From: Sphingomonas sp. UBA1000
GTDB lineage: Bacteria; Pseudomonadota; Alphaproteobacteria; Sphingomonadales; Sphingomonadaceae
Assembly: GCA_002291855.1 (NCBI GenBank)
Contig: DBAW01000256.1
Location: 1-5,619, forward strand
DNA: 5,619 nt
Direction of reading: 5' to 3'
How positions within the stretch are numbered: position 1 is the stretch's first letter; the number at the start of each line of letters is the position of its first letter. This document shows positions 1 to 5,597 of this stretch, piece by piece. Below the pieces are notes generated by a model. It made no database searches. It saw only the letters and a list, made by a program, of their open reading frames with translations, and had not been told where the DNA came from. Made by a program: the position numbers and the translations under genes.

Positions 1-5
1 GCGGG

Positions 6-92
6 CCGGTGCCGGTCTTCCCGAACAAAAACACCCGGTGCCGTTCTTCCCAATCAAAAATTCCCGGCACCATTCTCCCCGACAAACAACAC
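6..92. repeat. Three diverged 29-bp tandem repeats
   Basis: Three head-to-tail copies with an exact 29-base period lie at 6-34, 35-63 and 64-92. A fourth copy starts at 93 (ccgc) and then decays. Each unit has a GC-rich head (ccggtgccg or a variant), a pyrimidine stretch (ttcttccc or ttctcccc) and an A-rich tail (caaaaa or similar). By eye, copies 1 and 2 agree at 24 of 29 positions, copies 1 and 3 at 21, and copies 2 and 3 at 19. The period is not a multiple of three and there are no unique spacers, so this is neither a coding repeat nor a CRISPR array. The array may continue upstream of base 1. Its role is unknown; it lies 65 bases ahead of gshB and could touch that gene's promoter. Confidence 0.75.
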
Positions 93-156
93 CCGCTGAC
101 GTGACAGGCTCCCCGCGCCGCCCTACAGCGCGCGCCAGTCAACGGAGTTTGCCGAC

Positions 157-1104
157 ATGTCGCTTGCGGTCGCCGTCCAGATGGACCCGCTCGATTCGAT
201 CAACATTGCAGGCGATTCGACCTTCGCCCTGATGCTGTCGGCGCAGGCGCGCGGGCACCGGCTGTTCCATTACGCGCCCGAGGATCTGAGCTATGAGGCC
301 GGGCGCGTCTGGGCCAGCGCGCATCCGGTGACCGTGCAGCGCGTCGCCGGCAATCATTTCAGCTTTGGCGATCCGGTGCGGCTCGATCTGGGGGCCGAGG
401 CCGATGTCGTGCTGATGCGGCAGGATCCGCCGTTCGACCTTGGCTATATCACCGCCACCCATCTGCTCGAACGCATCGCCGACCGGACGCTGGTGGTGAA
501 CGACCCGGTGCAGGTGCGCAACGCGCCCGAAAAAGTCTGGGTGCTCGATTATGCGCAGTTCATGCCGCCCACGCTGGTCACGCGCAGCGTTGCCGAGGCC
601 AAGGCGTTTCTCGCCCGCCACGGCGAGGTGGTGGTGAAGCCGCTGCACGGCAATGGCGGCAAGGCGATCTTCCGCATCGGTGCCGATGGCGCGAACCTGT
701 CGTCGCTGATCGAGGTGTTCAACGCCGCCTGGCGCGAGCCGCATGTCGTGCAGGCGTTCCTGCCCGGCGTGGCGCAAGGCGACAAGCGCATCGTGCTCGT
801 CGATGGCGAGGTGGCGGGCGCGGTCAACCGCCTGCCGGGCGAAGGCGAGATCCGGTCGAACCTGGCCGTGGGCGGCAAGGCGGCCAAGACCGAGCTGACG
901 CCGCGCGAACGCGAAATCTGCGCCGCGCTCGGCCCCGAACTCAAGCGGCGCGGGCTGCTGTTCGTCGGCATCGACGTGATCGGCGGCGAGTGGCTGACCG
1001 AGATCAACGTCACCTCGCCCACCGGCATCGTCGCCATCGACCGGTTCAACGGCACCGACACCGCCGCGCGCATCTGGGATGCGATCGAAGGCAAGCTCAA
1101 ATGA
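157..1104 (+). CDS. gshB: Glutathione synthetase (GshB)
   Basis: This 315-residue cytoplasmic enzyme joins gamma-glutamylcysteine and glycine using ATP, the second step of glutathione synthesis. The length is normal for the bacterial GshB family. Visible family motifs are MRQDPPFD (residues 87-94) in the N-terminal domain; NAPEK (122-126), which opens the ATP-grasp part; KPLHGNGGKAIFRI (161-174), the ATP-binding loop; QGDKRI (207-212); the RSNLAVGG stretch (233-240); and the metal-binding, substrate-closing TEINVTSPTG (281-290). No key motif is missing. The start at 157 is supported by GGAG at 144-147, nine bases ahead, and the reading begins where GshB proteins normally do (a short beta strand with VQMDP). 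A weak promoter guess is gtgaca at 101-106 with ctacag at 123-128, but it matches consensus poorly. The stop overlaps the next gene by four bases, suggesting one transcript. Confidence 0.96.
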   Translation: MSLAVAVQMDPLDSINIAGDSTFALMLSAQARGHRLFHYAPEDLSYEAGRVWASAHPVTVQRVAGNHFSFGDPVRLDLGAEADVVLMRQDPPFDLGYITATHLLERIADRTLVVNDPVQVRNAPEKVWVLDYAQFMPPTLVTRSVAEAKAFLARHGEVVVKPLHGNGGKAIFRIGADGANLSSLIEVFNAAWREPHVVQAFLPGVAQGDKRIVLVDGEVAGAVNRLPGEGEIRSNLAVGGKAAKTELTPREREICAALGPELKRRGLLFVGIDVIGGEWLTEINVTSPTGIVAIDRFNGTDTAARIWDAIEGKLK

Positions 1105-1754
1105 GCGACTGGGTGTTCGAACTGATCGACCGGGGCGGCTATCTGGGCGTCGCGCTGCTGATGTTCCTTGAAACCGTGTTCCCGCCGATCCCGTCGGAAG
1201 TGATCATGCCGATCGCCGGGCTGCGCGCGGCGCAGGGGCCGATGAACCTGCCGGGCGTGATCGCGGCGGGCACGGCCGGAGCGATGCTGGGCAATTTCTT
1301 CTGGTATGCGGCCGCGCGCGTGATCGGTCTGGCGCGGTTCCGCCCGCTGATCGAGCGGCATGGCCGCTGGCTGACGATGGACTGGGGCGATGTCGAACGG
1401 GCCGAGGCGCTGTTCGGGCGGTTCGGCGGCTGGCTGGTCGGGGTCGGGCGGATGATGCCGACGATCCGGTCGATCGTGTCGGTGCCCGCCGGGCTGCTCA
1501 ACATGCGGCTGCGCAGCTTCCTGATCTGGTCGACCATCGGCACGGCCGCGTGGAGCGCGGGGCTGGCAATCGCCGGCTATCTGCTCGGCCGCCGTTTCGG
1601 CCAGATCGAACAGGTGATCGGCCCGCTGTCGACCGCGGTGATCGCGCTGGTCGTGCTCACCTATGTCTGGCGGCAGGCGACATGGCGGCGGCGGCACCCG
1701 GCCGCGCCGCCCCCCGTCACGCCCGCGGATGCGCGTTCCGATACACGTCCATAA
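1101..1754 (+). CDS. DedA-family integral membrane protein (VTT/SNARE-associated domain)
   Basis: This 217-residue inner-membrane protein belongs to the DedA superfamily. Members are lipid transporters or scramblases; some move undecaprenyl phosphate across the membrane, and others affect membrane potential and drug resistance. The exact substrate here cannot be read from sequence. Visible signs are a hydrophobic start (residues 14-40) containing FLETVFPPIPSEVIMPIAG, the re-entrant segment with its conserved Glu; helices around 52-76; and the family block FGRFGGWLVGVGRMMPTIRSIVSVPAG (105-131), with the G-R...P..R signature (R117, P120, R123). Further helices lie at about 140-163 and 172-190. 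The tail (191-217) is Arg/Pro-rich and polar. The ATG overlaps the gshB stop (ATGA), and GAAGG at 1087-1091 gives a good ribosome site within gshB, so translation is probably coupled. A longer reading from 990 would lie wholly inside gshB and is not used. The last 38 bases overlap xerC. Confidence 0.93.
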   Translation: MSDWVFELIDRGGYLGVALLMFLETVFPPIPSEVIMPIAGLRAAQGPMNLPGVIAAGTAGAMLGNFFWYAAARVIGLARFRPLIERHGRWLTMDWGDVERAEALFGRFGGWLVGVGRMMPTIRSIVSVPAGLLNMRLRSFLIWSTIGTAAWSAGLAIAGYLLGRRFGQIEQVIGPLSTAVIALVVLTYVWRQATWRRRHPAAPPPVTPADARSDTRP

Positions 1755-2601
1755 GGTGCGCCGCATCGACGGCGGTATAGATCTGCGTCGAACTGAGGCT
1801 CTGATGGCCGAGCAGCTCCTGAAGCGCGCGCAGATCGACGCCGCGCCCGAGCAGATGGGTGGCAAAGCTGTGCCTGAGCGCATGCGGCGTCGTGCGCTCG
1901 CCCAGCCCCAGCCGCGCCCGCGCCGCGCGCACCGCGCGCCTGAGCTGTGACGGCTCAAGCGGGCCGCCGCGCGCGCCCCGGAACAGCGGCAGATCACGCC
2001 CCGGCGGATGGGGACAGACGGCCAGATAGGCGTCGACCGCCGCGCGCACCGGCGCGATCAGCGGCACGATCCGCGTCTTGCCGCGCTTGCCGGTGACGGC
2101 GATGGTCGCGCCCAGCGGCAGCACCGCCCCGGTCAGCCCCAGCGCCTCGCCGATCCGCAGCCCGGCCCCGTAGAGCAGCAGCAGCAAGGCCAGATCGCGC
2201 GCGCCGGTCCAGCCCCCGCGCGCCTCGGCCACGTCGCCGGCCAGCGCCACCGCCTCGTCGGGCGACACCGGCCGGGGGACGCCGGGGCGCACGCGCGGGC
2301 CGCGCAGCCGGGGCGGATCGATCCCGAGATGCACAAGAAAGCCGCGCACCGCCGACAATTCGCGCGCCGCCGAGGCATTGCCGATCCCGTCGCCGCGCCG
2401 CAGCGCCAGAAAGGCGCGCAGATCAGCAGGCGTCAGCGCCGCCAGTTCGGCGCGGCCGACCGGGCCGCCCAGATGCCGGGCAAGAAAATCGAGCAGCCGC
2501 TCGGCCGTCGCCAGATAGGCGCGCACCGTATGCACCGACCGGCGACGGTCGCGCCGCAGATGCGCGGCGAAGGCAGAGGCAAGGGGGTGCGCGTCGGTCA
2601 T
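1717..2601 (-). CDS. xerC: Tyrosine recombinase, XerC type
   Basis: This 294-residue site-specific recombinase is normally the partner of XerD in resolving chromosome dimers at dif. An N-terminal SAM-like DNA-binding domain (about 8-92) is followed by the catalytic domain. The full active site is visible with spacing like E. coli XerD: R149 (GAGLRIGEALGL), K172 (VTGKRGKTRIVPL), H240 and R243 (HALRHSFATHLL), H266 (QELLGHQ) and the nucleophile Y275 (STQIYT). The forms HSFATH, QELLGH and VYRNAHPRA at the end favour XerC over XerD. The ATG at 2601 is chosen; an upstream in-frame TTG at 2637 would add 12 non-conserved residues. The gene lies 205 bases downstream of tal on the same strand, behind a cluster of hairpins, so it may have its own promoter. 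It converges on and overlaps dedA by 38 bases. No phage genes or att repeats are visible beside it, so a housekeeping Xer role is more likely than an integrase. Confidence 0.93.
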   Translation of the reverse strand: MTDAHPLASAFAAHLRRDRRRSVHTVRAYLATAERLLDFLARHLGGPVGRAELAALTPADLRAFLALRRGDGIGNASAARELSAVRGFLVHLGIDPPRLRGPRVRPGVPRPVSPDEAVALAGDVAEARGGWTGARDLALLLLLYGAGLRIGEALGLTGAVLPLGATIAVTGKRGKTRIVPLIAPVRAAVDAYLAVCPHPPGRDLPLFRGARGGPLEPSQLRRAVRAARARLGLGERTTPHALRHSFATHLLGRGVDLRALQELLGHQSLSSTQIYTAVDAAHLMDVYRNAHPRA

Positions 2602-2655
2602 CCCGCACAGCCTGGGGGTGCGGGCCAAGCCGCGCAAGCCCCGGGCGCTGATGCC

Positions 2656-2737
2656 GCGGCCCCGGCCCGCTCCCCCACCCGGCCTGCCAGCGGCATCATC
2701 CTATGGGAGGCCGGGTGGGGGAGCGGGCCGGGGCCGC
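2656..2737. repeat. 30-bp perfect inverted repeat with G-quadruplex-like arms
   Basis: The arms at 2656-2685 and 2708-2737 are exact reverse complements over 30 bases. After one G/G mismatch, three more pairs form inward (2687-2689 with 2704-2706), leaving a 14-base loop at 2690-2703. The right arm carries four G runs with loops of 1, 3 and 2 bases (2713-2733), fitting the usual G-quadruplex pattern. The left arm gives the same pattern on the - strand (2660-2680). The element lies between tal and xerC on the path of - strand transcription. It has no T-run next to it, so a plain intrinsic terminator is not obvious. It could be a dispersed palindromic (REP- or MITE-like) element, a transcription barrier or a recent local inversion-duplication. 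No target-site duplication was recognised. Confidence 0.85.
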
Positions 2738-2739
2738 CT

Positions 2740-2757
2740 GTGCGGCGCAAGCCGCAC
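2740..2757. repeat. Small hairpin: 7-bp stem, GCAA loop
   Basis: gtgcggc (2740-2746) and gccgcac (2751-2757) pair perfectly around gcaa (2747-2750). On the + strand this is a GNRA-type tetraloop hairpin; on the - strand the loop is ttgc. It starts only two bases beyond the 30-bp inverted repeat. On the - strand it is preceded by ttcttt (rc of 2761-2766). It may be part of a composite palindromic element together with its two neighbours. Confidence 0.6.
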
Positions 2758-2772
2758 CACAAAGAACCGCCC

Positions 2773-2798
2773 GGACATTCGCGCTTACGCGAATGTCC
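2773..2798 (-). terminator. Hairpin just after tal, candidate terminator
   Basis: ggacattcgcg (2773-2783) and its exact reverse complement (2788-2798) form an 11-bp perfect stem with a 4-base loop. On the - strand the stem begins eight bases after the tal stop codon, where a terminator would be expected. The following - strand sequence (gggcggttctttg) has only a short, interrupted T-run, so intrinsic termination would be weak. The same hairpin could instead protect the 3' end of the tal mRNA or be a dispersed repeat. The stem is AT-richer than its surroundings and different in sequence from the 30-bp inverted repeat nearby. Confidence 0.5.
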
Positions 2799-2806
2799 AA
2801 AGCACC

Positions 2807-3460
2807 TCAGCCGATGCTCTGGCCCGACTTGGCCCAGTCGGCCAGAAAGCCTTCAATGCCCTTGTCGGTCAGCGGATGGCGGACGAGCTGGCGGATCACC
2901 GAGGGCGGCATCGTCGCCACATCGGCACCGATGCGCGCCGATTCGAGCACATGCACCGGGTGGCGGACGCTCGCGACCAGGATCTCGGTGTCGAAACCGT
3001 AATTGTCGTAGATCAGCCGGATGTCGGAAATCAGCTGCATCCCGTCAAAGCCGTTATCGTCATGCCGGCCGACGAACGGCGAGATGAAGGTCGCGCCCGC
3101 CTTGGCGGCGAGCAGCGCCTGATTGGCGGAAAAGCACAGGGTGACGTTCACCATCGTGCCCTCCTCGGTCAGGCGGCGGCACGTCTTGAGCCCGTCGAGC
3201 GTCAGCGGCACCTTCACCGTCACATTGTCGGCGATACGGCGCAGGATATCGGCCTCGCGCATCATGCCGTCATGGTCGAGCGCGACCACTTCGGCCGACA
3301 CCGGGCCGGGGACGATCGCGCAGATTTCGCGCACCACGTCGAGGAAATCGCGCCCTGCCTTGTGGATCAGCGACGGGTTGGTGGTCACGCCGTCGAGCAG
3401 GCCGGTTTCGGCCAGTTCGCGGATGTCGGCGGTATCGGCGGTGTCGACGAAGAATTTCAT
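2807..3460 (-). CDS. tal: Transaldolase, small (FSA/TalC-like) subfamily
   Basis: This 217-residue cytoplasmic class I aldolase-fold enzyme moves a dihydroxyacetone unit between sugar phosphates in the non-oxidative pentose phosphate pathway. Its length fits the short transaldolase subfamily that also contains fructose-6-phosphate aldolase (FSA). Seen in the sequence are MKFFVDTADTADI with D6; TTNPSL (26-31); the Schiff-base lysine K83 in NVTVKVPLT; T107 in VNVTLCFS; SPFVGRHDDNG with R132; and ASVRHP (163-168). Two positions that separate the activities read as transaldolase: E57 (SAEVVA) where FSA has Gln, and F129 (SPFVGR) where FSA has Tyr. The ATG at 3460 has AGGA eight bases ahead and gives the family's usual MKFF start; an ATG three codons upstream is possible. 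The frame stays open far upstream, but that part is antisense to the next gene. tal is first in its direction here, followed by hairpins and then xerC. Confidence 0.94.
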   Translation of the reverse strand: MKFFVDTADTADIRELAETGLLDGVTTNPSLIHKAGRDFLDVVREICAIVPGPVSAEVVALDHDGMMREADILRRIADNVTVKVPLTLDGLKTCRRLTEEGTMVNVTLCFSANQALLAAKAGATFISPFVGRHDDNGFDGMQLISDIRLIYDNYGFDTEILVASVRHPVHVLESARIGADVATMPPSVIRQLVRHPLTDKGIEGFLADWAKSGQSIG

Positions 3461-3589
3461 GGGGTGCATCCTGCTGCTGGGCTGGCCGGGCCATAGCCGC
3501 GCCCCGGCCCGGCGAACAAGCAGGATTGCGTCCGGGGACAATCGCAGAAGAATGATTGCCGGGCGCGTCCCCCCGATTATGGTGACGGC
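3461..3589. promoter_or_regulatory. Divergent gap between tal and the TPR-hydroxylase gene
   Basis: These 129 bases separate two divergently transcribed genes, so promoters for both should lie here. The stretch 3511-3560 is less GC-rich than the rest and is the likeliest site. I could not find a convincing -35/-10 pair on either strand, nor an operator-like palindrome. The tal ribosome site (AGGA, on the - strand) is at its left edge. The right edge has only a weak GGTGA at 3581-3585. Confidence 0.35.
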
Positions 3590-4885
3590 ATGGCAAGCAT
3601 GACGATGGACGGCCGCGTCGCCCAGCTGGTGAACGCGGCGCGGCAGGCGCAACAGGCGGGGCGGCTGGACGAGGCGGCGCAGCTGATGGAACAGGCGCTG
3701 GCGCTGGCGCCGGACGATCCCCGCATTCTCAATGCGCTGGGCACGATCCGGCTGGGGCTGGGCCAACCGCAGGCAGCGCATGGCCTGTTCACCCGCGCGG
3801 CGGCGGCCGATCCGGGCGAACCGATCCTGTGGCTGAACGTCGCCCGCGCCTGCCGCGACATGGGCGACCATGGCGGCGAGCAGGAGGCGCTCGACCGGGT
3901 GCTCGCCATCGATGCGCGCCATTTCGTCGCGCTGATCCGCAAGGGCCATCTCGCCGAACGCCGGGGCGAGGACAGCCGCGCTGCCGCGCTCTACGGTCGG
4001 GCGGCGGCCGTCGCCCCGCCCGAGACGCAGCTGCCGGCCGAGCTTGCCGCGCTGCTCGCCCATGGCCGCGATTTTGCCAGCGCCCGCCAGAGCGCGTTCG
4101 GCGCGGTCATCGACACGGCGATGGCAGAGGCGATGCAGGACCGCCCCCCGGCGGAGACGCGCCGGGTGCGCGCCGCGATCGACCGGATGCTCGGCCGCCG
4201 GCAGATCTACGCCAATGACTGTGCGGCGATGCACGTGCCGTTCCTGCCCGCCGACGAGTTTTTCGACCGCAGCCATTTTCCGTGGCTGGACGAGCTGGAA
4301 ACGGCGGCACCGGCGGTCCGCGCCGAACTTCAGGACCTGCTGGCGCATGGCGACACCGGGTTTGCACCCTATGTCCAGTTTCCCTCCGGCTATCCCGAGA
4401 GCAAGTGGAGCGAGCTTGACCATTCCAAGCGGTGGAGCGCCTATTTCCTGTGGCGGCACGGCAAGAGGGTCGATGAGCACTGCGCCCGCTGCCCGCAGAC
4501 GGCGGCGCTGCTCGACCGGCTGCCGCTGGCCGACCATGCCGGGCGCGCGCCGACAGTGTTCTTCTCGCTGCTCCATCCGCGCACGCGCATCCCGCCGCAC
4601 ACCGGCGTCACCAATGCGCGCAGCATCGTCCACCTCGCGCTGATCGTGCCCGAGGGCTGCGGCTTCCGCGTCGGCGGCGAAACCCGGCAATGGGTGGAGG
4701 GCGAGGCGTTCGTGTTCGACGACACGATCGAGCATGAGGCGTGGAACGACAGCGACCAGCTGCGCGCGGTGCTGATCCTCGACACCTGGAACCCGCACAT
4801 CCGCGCCGACGAGCGCGCGCTGATCAACCATTTCTTCGCCGCCGCCGACACCAGCGGCATGGACCCGTTTCCCGAAGAACATTGA
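3590..4885 (+). CDS. TPR protein fused to aspartyl/asparaginyl beta-hydroxylase domain
   Basis: This 431-residue protein is probably cytoplasmic, since no signal peptide or membrane segment is visible. About four TPR units lie at residues 9-42, 43-76, 77-110 and 111-144, as in GRLDEAAQLMEQALALAPDD. A helical linker follows, then an AspH-type (PF05118-like) Fe(II)/2-oxoglutarate oxygenase domain from about 210 to 402. The active-site pattern matches vertebrate AspH: iron ligand H337 in PPHTG, with Gly where most of this superfamily has an acidic ligand; 2-oxoglutarate Arg R344 in TNARSIVHL; second iron ligand H382 in FDDTIEHEAWND; and R392 before the LILDTWNP strand. It should hydroxylate Asp/Asn or a related residue on a partner, with the TPRs docking it, but the substrate is unknown and no partner gene is adjacent. 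The start is uncertain: ATGs at 3590, 3599 and 3605 are all in frame and none has a strong ribosome site. The gene converges on ohrR. Confidence 0.9.
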   Translation: MASMTMDGRVAQLVNAARQAQQAGRLDEAAQLMEQALALAPDDPRILNALGTIRLGLGQPQAAHGLFTRAAAADPGEPILWLNVARACRDMGDHGGEQEALDRVLAIDARHFVALIRKGHLAERRGEDSRAAALYGRAAAVAPPETQLPAELAALLAHGRDFASARQSAFGAVIDTAMAEAMQDRPPAETRRVRAAIDRMLGRRQIYANDCAAMHVPFLPADEFFDRSHFPWLDELETAAPAVRAELQDLLAHGDTGFAPYVQFPSGYPESKWSELDHSKRWSAYFLWRHGKRVDEHCARCPQTAALLDRLPLADHAGRAPTVFFSLLHPRTRIPPHTGVTNARSIVHLALIVPEGCGFRVGGETRQWVEGEAFVFDDTIEHEAWNDSDQLRAVLILDTWNPHIRADERALINHFFAAADTSGMDPFPEEH

Positions 4886-4929
4886 CCGCGGCTGCCCGGG
4901 GGCGGCCGGGGGCGGGGCCGGCGGAAAGA
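4886..4929. other. G-rich gap between convergent genes, with 10-bp tandem duplication
   Basis: This 44-base gap separates the stops of two convergent genes. It contains an exact tandem duplication of ccgggggcgg (4896-4905 and 4906-4915), followed by ggccggcgg. Three long G runs are present, but a fourth run of three is missing, so it falls just short of the usual G-quadruplex pattern. There is no stem followed by a T-run on either strand. How the two convergent transcripts end is therefore not evident. Confidence 0.5.
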
Positions 4930-5427
4930 TCAGCCCGGCAGGGCTTCGGCGGCGGCGACCAGCCGGTCGCGCAGCTGCCCCAGCGCGGTGCGCAGCGCCC
5001 GCAGCTCGTCGACCGGGCAGCCGGTTGCGGCAAAGACGTGCAGCGGCACCTGCCCGGCCCGGTCGGCCAGCGCGCGCCCGGCCTCGGTCAGCGCCACCCG
5101 CACCTGCCGGCTATCGGCGGCACCGCGCCGGCGGACGATCAGCCCGGCCCGCTCGATCCGCTGGAGCAGCGGGGTGAGCGTGCTCGTCTCCAGCATCAGC
5201 CGCTCGCCGATCGCGCCCACCGTCTGATCGTCCTCGGCCCAGAGCACGAGCATCACGAGATATTGCGGATAGGTCAGCCCCAGCCGGTCGAGCAGCGGCT
5301 TGTAGAGCCGGTTAAACGCATGGGCGGTCGAATAGACGGCAAAGCACAGCTGGTTGTCGAGCGCGAGCGCCGTGCGCGCGGGATCGGCATCGGATGCGGG
5401 AGGATCGGGCGGAACGGCATCGACCAT
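4930..5427 (-). CDS. ohrR: OhrR, MarR-family organic hydroperoxide sensor and repressor
   Basis: This 165-residue winged-helix repressor, a dimer in its family, senses organic hydroperoxides and controls ohr. The signature LDNQLCFAVYSTAHAFNRLYKPLLDRLGLTYPQY (23-56) carries the reactive cysteine C28. Tyrosines at +4, +14 and +25 (Y32, Y42, Y53) match those around the sensing cysteine of Bacillus OhrR. The wing and recognition helix lie within about 68-114 (TVGAIGERLMLETSTLTPLLQRIERAGLIVRRR). A second cysteine, C137 in ATGCPVDEL, sits about where the resolving cysteine of Xanthomonas OhrR lies, which suggests the two-cysteine, disulfide-forming type. The first 20 residues are a Pro/Ala-rich extension. 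The start at 5427 has AGGA seven bases ahead. The gene is divergent from ohr, with a 170-base gap that includes a 24-bp palindrome, so autoregulation is likely. Confidence 0.94.
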   Translation of the reverse strand: MVDAVPPDPPASDADPARTALALDNQLCFAVYSTAHAFNRLYKPLLDRLGLTYPQYLVMLVLWAEDDQTVGAIGERLMLETSTLTPLLQRIERAGLIVRRRGAADSRQVRVALTEAGRALADRAGQVPLHVFAATGCPVDELRALRTALGQLRDRLVAAAEALPG

Positions 5428-5515
5428 CGCCCTATCCTATCGCCGCCGCCCCGGCTTGGCGAGCGGCACGGGCGGGACGGGGGATATCAGGACGGGCGCG
5501 ATCCGGGGACCGGTC

Positions 5516-5543
5516 TTGAAATATATCGTGCACGATATATTTT
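5516..5543 (+). promoter_or_regulatory. Predicted ohr promoter
   Basis: TTGAAA at 5516-5521 and TATTTT at 5538-5543, with a 16-base spacer, make a good sigma-70-like promoter pointing at ohr. The -10 end is 54 bases before the ohr start codon. The spacer and most of both hexamers are covered by the 24-bp palindrome, so a bound repressor would exclude RNA polymerase. Confidence 0.6.
5519..5542. promoter_or_regulatory. Perfect 24-bp palindrome, likely OhrR operator
   Basis: The half-site AAATATATCGTG (5519-5530) is followed directly by its exact reverse complement (5531-5542). It is a strikingly AT-rich island in a GC-rich gap. It lies between divergent ohrR and ohr and overlaps the predicted ohr promoter; dimeric MarR/OhrR repressors bind such symmetric sites. 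An AT-rich TATATT (rc of 5520-5525) could also serve as the -10 of the ohrR promoter on the - strand, allowing one site to control both genes. Assignment to OhrR rests on position and symmetry, not on a match to a known consensus. Confidence 0.8.
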
Positions 5544-5597
5544 GCAGGCAGCGGCGGGCGGCAGGCCCGCGCCCCACCCCGATCAGGGAGATTTTCG

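Noticed and set aside
6..92. Possible CRISPR remnant from the regular 29-base period
   Set aside because: The copies are directly adjacent with no unique spacers, they are poorly conserved, and no cas gene is present.
38..232. 64-codon + strand frame over the tandem repeats and gshB start
   Set aside because: It overlaps gshB in another frame, has no ribosome site and has no recognisable content.
549..1997. Long - strand open frame (482 codons) antisense to gshB and dedA
   Set aside because: It is Arg/Ala/Pro-rich low-complexity sequence with no recognisable domain, lying over genes with clear families. It is typical of antisense frames in high-GC DNA.
1717..2601. Tyrosine recombinase as sign of a prophage or integrative element
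   Set aside because: Its sequence is XerC-like, its flanks are housekeeping genes, and no tRNA, att repeat or phage gene is visible.
2008..3496. Two overlapping + strand frames (2008-3087 and 2618-3496) across xerC, the gap and tal
   Set aside because: Both are composition-biased shadows opposite xerC and tal. They have no domain motifs, and the inverted repeats lie inside them.
3461..4882. Upstream extension of the tal reading frame on the - strand
   Set aside because: The frame stays open but is antisense to the well-supported TPR-hydroxylase gene, and tal has its normal start and ribosome site at 3460.
4898..4917. G-quadruplex between the hydroxylase gene and ohrR
   Set aside because: Only three runs of three or more G are present in the needed range, so the usual four-run pattern is not met.
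5554..5570. 6-bp stem (gcgggc/gcccgc) in the ohr leader
   Set aside because: It is short and GC-only, in a region where such matches are expected by chance. There is no T-run or link to the ribosome site.
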